Part shown: piece after piece, positions 27,608 to 39,061 of the stretch
How positions within the stretch are numbered: position 1 is the first letter of the stretch
How the letters are laid out: each line of letters begins with the position of its first letter
Source of the DNA: Alphaproteobacteria bacterium
Lineage (GTDB): Bacteria; Pseudomonadota; Alphaproteobacteria; Rs-D84
NCBI GenBank assembly: GCA_017427405.1
Contig: JAFRSV010000002.1
Location: forward strand, 62,001-126,000
Reading direction: 5' to 3'
Length of the DNA stretch: 64,000 nucleotides
The notes under the pieces: generated by a model
The model's input: the letters and a program-made list of their open reading frames with translations, nothing else
The model's database searches: none
What the model was told of the DNA's origin: nothing
Program-made: the position numbers and the translations under genes

Positions 27608-28519
27608 ATGAAGACACCTTGGTGGTTTTTACATAAAACACCGCTTAGTTTTTTATTGTTGCCGATTGCGTTTGTTTACTATGGCATTGGGCGTGTTGTT
27701 TATGGATGGCGGAAAATGTTCGCGTATAAATCGCGGCGCAAGATAATTTGTATTGGTGGAATTTTTGCCGGCGGTGTCGGAAAAACGCCGATAGTGCGCA
27801 TAATTGCAAACTTTTTGGATGCACCAGTTGTTATGCGCGGATATAAACGGACGGCAAATACAAATAATATCGGGGACGAGGCCGCAATGCTTATGTCCGA
27901 TGGAATTGCGGTGCATGTTGGACATCGGAAAAGTAATATATTGTTATTAAATCGGCAAAAAGATAATACGCCGATTGTTATGGATGATGGTTTACAAAAT
28001 CCGTCGATTAAAAAAGATATTTCAATTTATGTCTTTGACGAAGGTTTGGGGTTTGGTAATGGATTTTTATTGCCGGCGGGGCCGTTAAGGGAAACAAAGT
28101 CACATATTCAAAATGCCGATGCGATTATTGTTATAAAAAATAAAAAACCACGGAAAAAGTTTTCTTTACCGATGGGAATTCCAATCTTTTACGCGGAAAA
28201 TAAAACCGTATCGCCGTATGGGCGCGGGGAACGGTTGTTTGCGTTTGCGGGAATTGGATATCCGAAAAAGTTCTTTAATTCATTGACGGGGGTTGTCGCA
28301 AAACGTGGATTTGGTGACCATTATCAATATACGGAAAAAGATATTGCGGATTTAATCGAAAGCGCACGACGCAAAAAAGCAAAACTTGTCACGACGGAAA
28401 AAGATTGGGTGCGACTTCCCATCGATGTGCGTGAAAAAATAAAGTTCGCGCGGTTGGAAACAAAAATAGATGAAAGATTCTTTGATTGGTTAAAGGGGAA
28501 ATTAAATTGCGGACAATAA
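27608..28519 (+). CDS. lpxK: Tetraacyldisaccharide 4'-kinase LpxK
   Basis: 303 residues. N-terminal membrane helix, then P-loop GGIFAGGVGKTPIV (~residues 51-64). Further LpxK landmarks: VVMRGYKR, GDEAAML, DDGLQNPSIKKD, FAFAGIGYPKKFF, GDHYQYTEKDI and LVTTEKDWVRLP. It phosphorylates the 4' position of the lipid A disaccharide at the inner membrane. It starts one base after the preceding stop and its 3' end overlaps lpxC by 13 bases. Confidence 0.95.
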   Translation: MKTPWWFLHKTPLSFLLLPIAFVYYGIGRVVYGWRKMFAYKSRRKIICIGGIFAGGVGKTPIVRIIANFLDAPVVMRGYKRTANTNNIGDEAAMLMSDGIAVHVGHRKSNILLLNRQKDNTPIVMDDGLQNPSIKKDISIYVFDEGLGFGNGFLLPAGPLRETKSHIQNADAIIVIKNKKPRKKFSLPMGIPIFYAENKTVSPYGRGERLFAFAGIGYPKKFFNSLTGVVAKRGFGDHYQYTEKDIADLIESARRKKAKLVTTEKDWVRLPIDVREKIKFARLETKIDERFFDWLKGKLNCGQ

Positions 28520-29451
28520 AAAATAATGTTGTTTGTTCGGGTGTTGGTATTCATTCGGGTGACCCGATAAATATGATTGTGCGCCCGTTTGATAGGCCGG
28601 GAATTTTCTTTCGCCGCGTTGATTTGGATGATAAAAATTTAATTCCCGCGACATATGATAATGTGTGTGATACAAAAATGCGTAATACGACGATTGGTAA
28701 TCTTGGTGGTGCGCATGTTAAAACAATTGAACATTTGATGGCGGCGCTTTTTATTGCGGGTGTGGATAGTGCATTGGTTGATGTTGATGGGGCCGAAGTG
28801 CCAATTATGAACGGCAGTGCAAGTTTGTTTTATCGCCGAATAATAGAGGCCGGTGTCACAAAGGGTAAATATAAAAAGATTATTGTGAAAAAGCCCGTCG
28901 TTGTCACCGCGCGGGAAATGTTGCGGGCGTTGCCTTTGCGTGAACGCGTTGTGGGTTTTATTTCGGGATTGTTTTACCGGCGGCGTGGGTTGGACGGATA
29001 TGTTAAACTTTCGCCATCAAAAGACAAGGCGTTGAATATAAAGGCGACATTGATTTACCCCGAACCGATTATTGGAAAACAAAGTTTTGTTTATTCTTTT
29101 GATGAAACAAAATGGTCGATTGATAATTTTATAAAAAATATCGCGTCGGCGCGGACATTTGGAAAATATGCGGAATGGGGTTATTTAAAGGCGCACGGTA
29201 TGGCGCGTGGGGCGGATGAAAAAAATGTTATTGTGTTGGACTATGGTGGGGAAAAAACACTAAACCGAATTTATTGGCCGGACGAGTTTGTGCGTCATAA
29301 AATTATCGATGCGATTGGTGATATGTTTACATCTGGCGGGTTTATTGTTGGAAATTTGGAATCGTACAAGGGCAGTCATGCGTTAAATAATGCGGTGCTT
29401 AAAAAATTGTTTAGTAATCCTGATAATTATGATATAATAGATGCCGAATAA
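28507..29451 (+). CDS. lpxC: UDP-3-O-acyl-N-acetylglucosamine deacetylase LpxC
   Basis: 314 residues from a TTG start (MRTIKNNVVCSGVGIHSG), chosen because the known LpxC N-terminus begins here and AAAGGGG lies just upstream; an earlier TTG at 28486 is less likely. Motifs: KTIEHLMAALFIAGVDSALV, VDGAEVPIMNGSASLF, HKIIDAIGDMF and SHALNNAV, including the zinc-binding histidines and aspartate. An insertion of ~25 residues (ALPLRERVVGFISGL...) is present in the middle. Catalyses the committed step of lipid A synthesis. Its placement downstream of lpxK, not in the division cluster, is unusual. Confidence 0.95.
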   Translation: MRTIKNNVVCSGVGIHSGDPINMIVRPFDRPGIFFRRVDLDDKNLIPATYDNVCDTKMRNTTIGNLGGAHVKTIEHLMAALFIAGVDSALVDVDGAEVPIMNGSASLFYRRIIEAGVTKGKYKKIIVKKPVVVTAREMLRALPLRERVVGFISGLFYRRRGLDGYVKLSPSKDKALNIKATLIYPEPIIGKQSFVYSFDETKWSIDNFIKNIASARTFGKYAEWGYLKAHGMARGADEKNVIVLDYGGEKTLNRIYWPDEFVRHKIIDAIGDMFTSGGFIVGNLESYKGSHALNNAVLKKLFSNPDNYDIIDAE

Positions 29452-29469
29452 AACAAAAGAGGGAAGTAT

Positions 29470-29907
29470 ATGAAAAAATATCTTGGATTATTTTTGGGTT
29501 TGTTCGCACTTTGTGGTTGTGGTGGATATATTAAAAATGAAAACGGCAGTGAATATATCAAACAATTAGATGGTGAACCGATTGGGTGTGTTTTCCTGTA
29601 TAAACTGGAATCCGAAGTTTCGGTTTACGATGCAGATGATGCGCGCCGTTATTTGGAAAATCGTATCGCCGACCAGGCGCGGCCCGGTAATGCGTATTGG
29701 TTGGTAAGTCAACGGACACGACCGAACGAATGGGTTTTGTTTGGACCGGAACGCGCGTTTGTTTTGGCGGCCAATGTTTATGAATGTCCGAATTTGCATG
29801 CGGTAAAGACCGCACGCACCGATAAACCGTTCCCGGACTATGATGCGAAACCATCATGTGCAAACGGTTCGTTTTACGGTATCGGTGGTGGTGGGTGCGG
29901 ACAATAG
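29470..29907 (+). CDS. Putative lipoprotein
   Basis: 145 residues with a lipoprotein signal ending LFALCGC (cysteine ~17). The body has DADDARRYLENRIADQ and a GGGGCGQ glycine-rich end with paired cysteines. AGAGGGA site precedes ATG. No family recognised. Likely outer-membrane or periplasmic. Confidence 0.7.
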   Translation: MKKYLGLFLGLFALCGCGGYIKNENGSEYIKQLDGEPIGCVFLYKLESEVSVYDADDARRYLENRIADQARPGNAYWLVSQRTRPNEWVLFGPERAFVLAANVYECPNLHAVKTARTDKPFPDYDAKPSCANGSFYGIGGGGCGQ

Positions 29908-30068
29908 AATAGTGTTAGTGGATAGTGTAAGTGGTTAGTCGTTTCTGGAATAAACCCGTAATTACAAGATAATTCCAGAAACAACTAACCACTAATCACT
30001 AACACAAAACACGGGCGCATCCGCGCCCGCACTAACCACTTACACTAGCCACTAACACTTGTCACTAA
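29908..30068. repeat. Dispersed inverted-repeat element with two hairpins
   Basis: Arms AGTGTTAGTGGATAGTGTAAG / AGTGGTTAG and their complements flank a hairpin TTTCTGGAATAA.../...TTATTCCAGAAA-like stem, then a GGGCGC/GCGCCC hairpin (30010-30030) and a second set of arms. The inner CTGGAATAA-type stem is also found at 38970-39010. No gene. Confidence 0.8.
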
Positions 30069-30125
30069 TTTACACTGGAATTAGATATTCGATTTGTGTT
30101 ATAATCTTGCAAAGCGAGAGAGATT

Positions 30126-31394
30126 TTGTCAGGTCAATATGTCCATATTAAACGGAAAAAATACGCGTCGGGATTGGTGTGGCAACCGATGGTGGCGGGT
30201 TTTACAACGCGCGCGTATGCACAAAAATTGGCAAATGGTATTGACCGGCGGTTAAACCTTTATGTGCGTTATAACGAAATGGTTGGCCTTGGGGCGCGGT
30301 CAAATGGTTTGCATTCCGGGATGCCGTCAATAGCCATTGAAATTATAAATGCTTTGCCGGGGTATTCATCGTTGCTGGCGGCGTTCAAAGTTGAAGATAA
30401 ATTCGTTTTGGTTGCGGTTAGAAACGGCGTTATTTTACAAGATTTATTATTCAATGATGAAAATGCGGCGCGTGAAAAGTATGCGGAATTAAATGAAATT
30501 CCGGATTGGAATGCAACATTTGCGCCGGCGGCGTGGGGTATTCCGCGTGCGGTTGATAGAAGTATATTTGATTTGATTTCGGGTCGTGTTCATGCGGTTT
30601 TGCGCCCCGTTAGTCGTTTGGCGTCGGGTATGATATCTTTGATTTTGTTGGTGATTTTTGCGGTGGTGTTTTTGTATTTCTTTCGCGAACCGATAAACAA
30701 AGTTTTTGCGCCAAAACCACAAATATCAAAAATAAATCCGGAATTGGCCGAAGAATATAAAAGAAAAATTGAAGAAAAAGATAAAGAATTGGATGCGCAA
30801 TTTGAAATACGCCAAGAACCAGAATATCAGCCGATTGAAATGCCGTATGATTCTTTGCCGGACCCATATGAACGCGCGGATTTGTGCTATCGCGCGATTG
30901 GGTTTTTAATGCAACAAGTTATCGGATGGAATCAAACCGTGGTTGAATGTGATAAAACATACGCAAGTGCAACATTTCGGCGGTCTTTTGGAACATTGGA
31001 CGATTTTTATGTTATTGCCAGTGATATAATGCCGGGTGTGTTTGTTCAAGAATTAAATGATGATGAAATTTTGGTGCGTGCAAAATTGCCAGAACGTGTG
31101 GTTTCGTCGTCGTATGATTTGCGTGATGTTGATACGATTGTTCGTGAATTGACAAGTCGTTTTCAATCGATAAATTTGGATGCGTCCGTTGTTCCGGTTG
31201 CAGATGTTATTTCAAATGGCTTTCAATCGGCGGATGTTTATTTTGTTGGAATTACGGTGGATACAAAACTTATACCCGAACAATTTATAAAAATTTTTGA
31301 AGATTTTGGTGGTGTGTATATGACCAAAGTGTCGTGGAATGCCACCAGAAAAATGTGGAACTATGAGGTGATAATCTATGCAAAACAAAATTAA
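30126..31394 (+). CDS. PilO2-like type IVB pilus assembly protein
   Basis: 422 residues from a TTG start with GAGAGA upstream. A soluble N-terminal region (~residues 1-160), one membrane helix at ~169-187 (MISLILLVIFAVVFLYFF) and a periplasmic part with a coiled coil at ~205-225 match PilO2/PilO of R64-type thin pili. Position before PilP-, PilQ- and PilR-like genes confirms the context. It forms the inner-membrane alignment platform. Overlaps the next gene by 17 bases. Confidence 0.78.
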   Translation: MSGQYVHIKRKKYASGLVWQPMVAGFTTRAYAQKLANGIDRRLNLYVRYNEMVGLGARSNGLHSGMPSIAIEIINALPGYSSLLAAFKVEDKFVLVAVRNGVILQDLLFNDENAAREKYAELNEIPDWNATFAPAAWGIPRAVDRSIFDLISGRVHAVLRPVSRLASGMISLILLVIFAVVFLYFFREPINKVFAPKPQISKINPELAEEYKRKIEEKDKELDAQFEIRQEPEYQPIEMPYDSLPDPYERADLCYRAIGFLMQQVIGWNQTVVECDKTYASATFRRSFGTLDDFYVIASDIMPGVFVQELNDDEILVRAKLPERVVSSSYDLRDVDTIVRELTSRFQSINLDASVVPVADVISNGFQSADVYFVGITVDTKLIPEQFIKIFEDFGGVYMTKVSWNATRKMWNYEVIIYAKQN

Positions 31395-32061
31395 ACTTTT
31401 ATTATGTGTGTGTGCGTTTGGGATAACACAGGCGTGTTATGCCGAAGAAATTGATATAAATATTGATGACGCGGCGGCAAACGAACAATTTTCCGCGGAT
31501 GCAATTGAAGAATACAATGTCGATGGGTCGCTGTTTCAACAAATTACAGATTTGGAACAGGAAAAAGTATTGATGCAACTGGAAAAAGAACGCGCGCAAT
31601 TAAACCTTGATTTGGATAGATTGGCCGCGGAAAAAATAAAACTGCATATGGAAATTGATACTTTGTCGGGACGTGCAGAGCAACAACAACAGGAATTTGA
31701 AACAGAGCGTGCACGGTTGCAAAACGAAGCAAAGCGTTTGGAAAACGAACGCGAAGCGTTGAATAATAAACAACAGGTCGCACCAACACCGTCATATGCG
31801 CCATCGCAACCGGTGTATTCGGAACAGGCGCAACCAAAACCGGAAACAGATATAACAAAAAAATATAAACTTTTGAATGTGTTTGGTGCCGGGTCACAAT
31901 TACAGGCGACAATTCAAGATTTGGCGAATGGTCAAAATAAAAAGTTAAGTGTCGGTAAAGATTTGGACGGATACACGGTAAAATCTATATCATTGGACGA
32001 AGGTGTCGTGTTTTCAAAAGATGGTGAAATTCAAACACTGAATGTTGCAAATGGTAATTAA
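31378..32061 (+). CDS. PilP-like type IVB pilus biogenesis protein
   Basis: 227 residues with signal peptide (~1-22), a coiled coil at ~55-125 rich in E/K/Q/L, a proline-rich linker and a C-terminal beta domain (KYKLLNVFGAGSQLQATIQD, KDLDGYTVKSISLDE). This matches the PilP (R64) periplasmic protein that links the inner-membrane complex to the secretin. Third-position composition is like the core genes. Confidence 0.8.
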   Translation: MQNKIKLLLCVCAFGITQACYAEEIDINIDDAAANEQFSADAIEEYNVDGSLFQQITDLEQEKVLMQLEKERAQLNLDLDRLAAEKIKLHMEIDTLSGRAEQQQQEFETERARLQNEAKRLENEREALNNKQQVAPTPSYAPSQPVYSEQAQPKPETDITKKYKLLNVFGAGSQLQATIQDLANGQNKKLSVGKDLDGYTVKSISLDEGVVFSKDGEIQTLNVANGN

Positions 32062-32063
32062 AG

Positions 32064-33686
32064 ATGAAAGATTTTTCAAACAATATAGTCTTTGAAAAAA
32101 AACCGAGTGTCCCGGTGGGGATGGAACGGTCGGATGCGGACGATATTGTTGAATATCTTTTTTCTGAAAACAATAAATTACTTACCGCAAATGGCGCAGA
32201 ATTTGAATTGCCAAAAGAAACCCAAGGGTTGTTGGCGTATTTTTCAGGTGGAAATTTGGTTATATCGCGGACACATCGGTATGATGGGCGGGTGCTTGCG
32301 TTTTTAGATTTATTGCGTAAAAAAAATCGGTCAATGCTTTTGCCTTTTTATGCGGATTTGGGTTTGATTTCGTCGATATATAAACATTATGAAAACAAAG
32401 TCGGTGGCGCGCGCGCGCGGGTTGATTACAACAACCAAATGCAAAAAGATTTTGTTGATATCGTTGCCAAGGCCGCCGCACAAAAAGTTTCTGATATTCA
32501 TATAGAGGTTGCAGACCAAACAACAATTTATTTTCGTATAGATGGCAGTATGCAACCGGTGTTGGAATTTAATTCGGGATGGGGTGAATCTTTTGTTCGC
32601 GCCGCGTTTGCGTCCGCCGATATTTCAAATTCAAACTATGCACAAAACGAATATCAATCGGCACAGAAAGATGGGCGCACACCGCTTCGCGGGACCAAAG
32701 ATTTGTATTTGCCCGAAGGCGTGCTTAGTATTCGTATGCAATTTAATCCGGTGGCGTTTGGGTCGCGGTATGTTGTGATGCGGTTGCTGTATGATAATCC
32801 GTCGGAAAGCATAACAACCGAACAAGAATTTGGACCTTATGAACAAAAATTATTGCATAGACTTCGTTCGTTTCCAACGGGATTGGTTGTTGTTGCGGGA
32901 CCCACCAGTTCGGGTAAATCAACAACACTTGTTCGTAATATGGTTTTGATGTTAAAGGAACATCATTATGAAATAAACCTTATTACGGTCGAAGACCCGG
33001 TCGAACAAAAAATTTTTGGTGCACACCAAATTCCGGTTATAAACACAACTAACGAAGAACAACGCGAAAATGAATATACCGAAGCGTTGGCGGCGGCATT
33101 GCGCAGTGACCCCGATACGTTGATGGTTGGTGAAATTCGAACATTGGCGGCGGCGCAATTGACCGTCAAAGGTGCGCTTTCGGGGCATAATGTTTGGACA
33201 ACATTGCATGCAAATTCTGCGATGGCGGCGTTGGTGCGTTTGTTGGATATGGGGGTCGAAGCGTTTAAGTTAAAAGAAGAAACGATGATGCGCGGACTTA
33301 TTTCTATGCGTTTATTCAAACGTCTTTGTCCGCATTGTCGGGAACGGTTGATGAGTCATCCAGAAAGGTCAGAGTATGCCCGTGTTAAAGATGCGTTCGG
33401 TGATTTGGGTTTGAATCAGGTTTATGTTCGTGGCGGTGGGTGTGAACATTGCAACGGAACTGGAACAATGGGGCGTATCAAGGCGGGTGAAATTATTATC
33501 ACAAACAGTGATTTTCTTAAACTTGCACTTGCGGGTGATACAGATGCGGCGGTCAAATACTGGTTGGAAGAAATGGACGGGCGCACATTAAAAGAAGCGG
33601 CGTGTTCGTTGATGTTGCAAGGTATAATCGGTGTTGATGAATTGGAACGTTGGGTTGGTTTGTTAGATAGGCCGGGGGTATATTAA
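32064..33686 (+). CDS. PilQ/PulE-type assembly ATPase
   Basis: 540 residues. N-terminal adaptor, then the GspE/PilB core: Walker A GPTSSGKSTT, Asp box TVEDPVEQKI, Walker B ALRSDPDTLMVGEIRT, His box TTLHANSAM, and a tetracysteine zinc module CPHCRE...CEHCNGTG. It is the cytoplasmic motor for pilus extension. Gaps to neighbours are 2 bases on each side, so one operon. Length is typical for R64 PilQ. Confidence 0.93.
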   Translation: MKDFSNNIVFEKKPSVPVGMERSDADDIVEYLFSENNKLLTANGAEFELPKETQGLLAYFSGGNLVISRTHRYDGRVLAFLDLLRKKNRSMLLPFYADLGLISSIYKHYENKVGGARARVDYNNQMQKDFVDIVAKAAAQKVSDIHIEVADQTTIYFRIDGSMQPVLEFNSGWGESFVRAAFASADISNSNYAQNEYQSAQKDGRTPLRGTKDLYLPEGVLSIRMQFNPVAFGSRYVVMRLLYDNPSESITTEQEFGPYEQKLLHRLRSFPTGLVVVAGPTSSGKSTTLVRNMVLMLKEHHYEINLITVEDPVEQKIFGAHQIPVINTTNEEQRENEYTEALAAALRSDPDTLMVGEIRTLAAAQLTVKGALSGHNVWTTLHANSAMAALVRLLDMGVEAFKLKEETMMRGLISMRLFKRLCPHCRERLMSHPERSEYARVKDAFGDLGLNQVYVRGGGCEHCNGTGTMGRIKAGEIIITNSDFLKLALAGDTDAAVKYWLEEMDGRTLKEAACSLMLQGIIGVDELERWVGLLDRPGVY

Positions 33687-33688
33687 AA

Positions 33689-34759
33689 ATGACAAGTATT
33701 GAAATTTTTTACGCAAAAATGGTTTGTCGGTTTAGTACGAACAAACGTGTTGCGATGTGGCGCAAATTGGTGTCGTTGCTTAAAAACGATTTTACATTGG
33801 TGAATGCACTAAACCGGTTGCAGATGACAGAATCGCGTGGTGGTGCAAAACCAAACGAACCTTTTGCAATATGTTTGCGTGAATGGGAAAGAAACCTTGA
33901 ACGCGGGTACAGTTTTTCCGAGGCCACACGTGGTTGGATTCCAACCGAAGAAACATTACTGCTTACATCCAGTAATATGTCAAGTTTGATTGTCGCACTT
34001 GAAAATGTTAGTCGTATGGTTGTTGCAAACAAAAGGATTGGGCGTGCGGTGTTTGGTGCGATTGCATATCCGCTGTTATTATTGGTGTTGGTGTTCGGTA
34101 TAATTATTATGGTCGGAATTTATCTTGTGCCGCCGTTGGCCGAAGTTGCCGGTGATGGTATGGTTTGGTCCGGTGGTGCGGCGTCACTTATATGGTTATC
34201 GGAATGGGCGGGACGGTATTGGAAATTTATCGCGTTTGTGTTTGTTTTGATAATTGTTTTTGCGTGGCTTTCGTTGCCAAATTGGTCCGGGCGGTTGCGT
34301 GCAATGTTTGATAAATTGCCACCATGGAATATATATAAAATTCGTGTTTCGGTTGGTTGGATGATGTCAATGGCGGCGATGGTTTCGTCGGGTGTTTCGG
34401 TACCGGACGCGATGCGTGTGATTGCCGATAATGCGAATAATTATTTGCGGAATATTTTGGATAAAACACTGCGACATATTGCGAATGGTGATAACCTTGG
34501 GAACGCATTGCAAAATACGGGGATGGATTTTCCAAGTGAAGAATTGATTGGTGATTTAGCGGTCTATTCAGATATGAACGATTTTGATGAAAATTTGAAT
34601 CATATCGCGAATGAGTATTTGGAAGAATCGGTGCGAAAAATCGAATCTTTGTCAGATGCGCTGAACACGGTTGGTATTTTGTTGATATCGGGCGTGATTG
34701 CGTGGGTCGTCCTTGGGACATTCCAAATGCAAGACCAAATTACGGCGTTCTTTAGTTAA
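33689..34759 (+). CDS. PilR/GspF-type inner-membrane platform protein
   Basis: 356 residues. Two T2SSF domains: residues ~25-140 and ~230-340, with three membrane segments (~120-145, ~170-195, ~325-345). Sequence GYSFSEATRGWIPTEETLLL and NGDNLGNALQNTGMDFPSEE are the paired GspF-type repeats. It anchors the ATPase at the inner membrane. Same operon as the ATPase. Confidence 0.92.
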   Translation: MTSIEIFYAKMVCRFSTNKRVAMWRKLVSLLKNDFTLVNALNRLQMTESRGGAKPNEPFAICLREWERNLERGYSFSEATRGWIPTEETLLLTSSNMSSLIVALENVSRMVVANKRIGRAVFGAIAYPLLLLVLVFGIIIMVGIYLVPPLAEVAGDGMVWSGGAASLIWLSEWAGRYWKFIAFVFVLIIVFAWLSLPNWSGRLRAMFDKLPPWNIYKIRVSVGWMMSMAAMVSSGVSVPDAMRVIADNANNYLRNILDKTLRHIANGDNLGNALQNTGMDFPSEELIGDLAVYSDMNDFDENLNHIANEYLEESVRKIESLSDALNTVGILLISGVIAWVVLGTFQMQDQITAFFS

Positions 34760-34778
34760 ACAGTCAAAAGGATAAAAA

Positions 34779-34901
34779 ATGGAAACACCGTTATATGCCG
34801 CGATTTTGGAATTTTTTGTAAAAAATCCAGGATATAAAATATCGCCCGATGAATTTGTCGGTTTGGTTAATATGCTATCCAAAGAGGCATTAAAACACTA
34901 A
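34779..34901 (+). CDS. 40-residue small protein at the end of the pilus operon
   Basis: Starts METPLYAAILEFFVKNPGYK and ends SKEALKH, with AAAAGGAT upstream. Helical, no membrane segment. Its last bases overlap the convergent RusA-like gene by four. Function unknown. Confidence 0.55.
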   Translation: METPLYAAILEFFVKNPGYKISPDEFVGLVNMLSKEALKH

Positions 34902-35470
34902 ACCATAAACGGCAGGTTTTCCAAAGTTCCTTCGGCAACACGCAGGTTTACGTCAATCATCATAAATACACAATCCGGACTTGACGTTGCTAGTTCTGGG
35001 TCGAATATATGATTTGACAGCAGGTGGCTTGTGTTCACGGATACCTTGGTAATCAAATGGTCGTCGTCAAGAAGTGTATAAATTGGTCCGGCATCACGTG
35101 GGATATTTTGTCCGATTTCGTGTTCGTTTTGCGGACAACGCAGGCCGTCAAACAATGTCTTCATGCGGTTATCAATGTCCGAACGCGGGACACCGATGAT
35201 TTCCGGATGCAACATTTGAATATCTAATTCCGCAATAAGTTTTAGTTTTGGTGTAATAATCGGATTCCAATCTATGCCACCGACATGGCGGGTTATAATC
35301 GGGCTTTTTTGTGCATTTGGCCCCATATATTGGGTCAGGTTATTCCACGGTTGGTGTTCCAATAGTTTTTTAAGTTGTGGGTGAAATTGCATGCGGATAT
35401 CAGAAACATGCTGGGCCCGTTTTTTAGGATTGATTAAAATTTCACCAAAATATAGCAGTTTGAATTTCAT
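34898..35470 (-). CDS. RusA-like Holliday-junction resolvase-type protein
   Basis: 190 residues from MKFKLLYFGE; upstream in-frame extension is rejected because the preceding gene ends there. The block PRSDIDNRMKTLFDGLRCP, followed by LLDDDHLITKVSV, matches the RusA pattern D-DN--K---D-L...DD--I. RusA enzymes cut Holliday junctions and are usually phage-derived. Overlaps the upstream gene by 4 bases. At 190 residues it is longer than E. coli RusA (120), with an N-terminal addition. Confidence 0.6.
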   Translation of the reverse strand: MKFKLLYFGEILINPKKRAQHVSDIRMQFHPQLKKLLEHQPWNNLTQYMGPNAQKSPIITRHVGGIDWNPIITPKLKLIAELDIQMLHPEIIGVPRSDIDNRMKTLFDGLRCPQNEHEIGQNIPRDAGPIYTLLDDDHLITKVSVNTSHLLSNHIFDPELATSSPDCVFMMIDVNLRVAEGTLENLPFMV

Positions 35471-35721
35471 TTTTGTTGTCCTTGGATTTGTGTGATAATT
35501 GTGTTTAGCTTTTCGTGTGCCGCCGGTTCCGGACGGATATGACGCTTGCCGTCTTTGCTTATGATAATTTCGCGTTTTTGACCGCCGTGGTTCCCATTTA
35601 TGCTGGCGTGGTCGCGCCATGCTTTTTCAACAGCGGCTTTTACAACGTCCGCGGGTACACCGTATGTATCCGCATACTTTGTCGGGGTTAAATAGTCATT
35701 TTTTTTGTATGTTTCTGTCAT
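35467..35721 (-). CDS. Small DNA-binding-like protein
   Basis: 84 residues from MTETYKKNDYLTPTKYADTY. The segment TPTKYADTYGVPADVVKAAV looks like a helix-turn-helix, followed by a basic tail. ATG is preceded on its strand by AAAGGAAA. First gene of a two-gene unit with the RusA-like gene. No family recognised. Confidence 0.6.
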   Translation of the reverse strand: MTETYKKNDYLTPTKYADTYGVPADVVKAAVEKAWRDHASINGNHGGQKREIIISKDGKRHIRPEPAAHEKLNTIITQIQGQQK

Positions 35722-35790
35722 AATTTTTTCCTTTATTTTTTGCCTTTTTCTTTGACAATTATACCATAATTTGCTATGTTTTTGGTATAA

Positions 35791-38220
<2,430 letters not shown>

Positions 38221-38874
38221 ATGTTCACGGCGGATTGGTTCTTTGATTTAGAGAAAAAAATAAAAGATTTGGGCGCGGCATCTGACGCCCAATCTTTTGA
38301 TGAAATTCGTGAAATGTTGTCGCGGCCGCGGCGGTTTTCATCGGATGAATTTGCGACCATGTGTGCCTATGTGATTTTGGCGGGTGGTTTTTCACAAAAA
38401 ACCGCAAAACGAATTCATAAAGATATTATGGAATACATTTATAAAAATGGCGCGAATTATGATGCGATTTTTCAAATGTTTCATAATAAAAACAAGGTAA
38501 GTGCAATTTGTAAAATCTGGGAAAATAGGGCGGATTTTTGCGATGGTTTTTATAATTGTGTGACGGATTCGGAAAAGTTGAAATATCTATCGACATTGCC
38601 GCATATTGGAAAAATAACCGCAAATCATTTGGCGCGAAATTTGGGCGTTGATGTTGTGAAATATGATGTTTGGATTCGACGCTTGGGGGCGCTATACGCC
38701 GGAATCCGCCGCATAGACGAAAATGGTAAATTGACGCCGGAAATAAAACGGGCGTGTGATGATATGTTTTCGCATTTGGTTTCGGTGACGGGATTACCAC
38801 GTGGGTATATAGATGTGGTGTTGTGGAAAGCGTGTCAGTTAAAAATTATTTCTATGGATGCATGCTTGTGTTGA
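38221..38874 (+). CDS. HhH-type DNA glycosylase/endonuclease-III-like protein
   Basis: 217 residues, ATG adjoining the gyrB stop. STLPHIGKITANHLARNLGV is a helix-hairpin-helix (LP-IG--TA), followed by VVKYDVWIRRLGALY, where the family's catalytic Asp would be (KYDVWIRR, compare VDTHVxR). No C-terminal Fe-S cysteines of EndoIII are seen. This suggests a base-excision glycosylase of unknown specificity. Coupled to gyrB. Confidence 0.6.
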   Translation: MFTADWFFDLEKKIKDLGAASDAQSFDEIREMLSRPRRFSSDEFATMCAYVILAGGFSQKTAKRIHKDIMEYIYKNGANYDAIFQMFHNKNKVSAICKIWENRADFCDGFYNCVTDSEKLKYLSTLPHIGKITANHLARNLGVDVVKYDVWIRRLGALYAGIRRIDENGKLTPEIKRACDDMFSHLVSVTGLPRGYIDVVLWKACQLKIISMDACLC

Positions 38875-38941
38875 TTTCGGTCATGTATGTTTTATACACT
38901 CCCTTAATCAACACGGCGCAATCATATAAATAATTTTTAAT

Positions 38942-39050
38942 AAGTGTTAGTGTTAGTGTTAGTGGTTAGTAGTATCTAGAATAATTTCGCAATTATGAAC
39001 TAATTCCAGAGTTTACTAACCACTTACACTTGCACTAACCACTAAGTGAA
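38942..39050. repeat. Dispersed inverted-repeat element
   Basis: Starts with three tandem GTGTTA units (AGTGTTAGTGTTAGTGTTAG), then AGTGGTTAG, a weak ...AGAATAATTTCGCAAT... hairpin related to the 29936-29975 stem, and returning arms CTAACCACTTACAC. No gene between 38875 and 39061. Confidence 0.8.
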
Positions 39051-39061
39051 CGGAGTGAACG

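Noticed and set aside
30489-30867. Minus-strand frames inside the PilO-like and other core genes
   Set aside because: Shadow frames of strongly biased coding sequence with no ribosome site or recognisable product.
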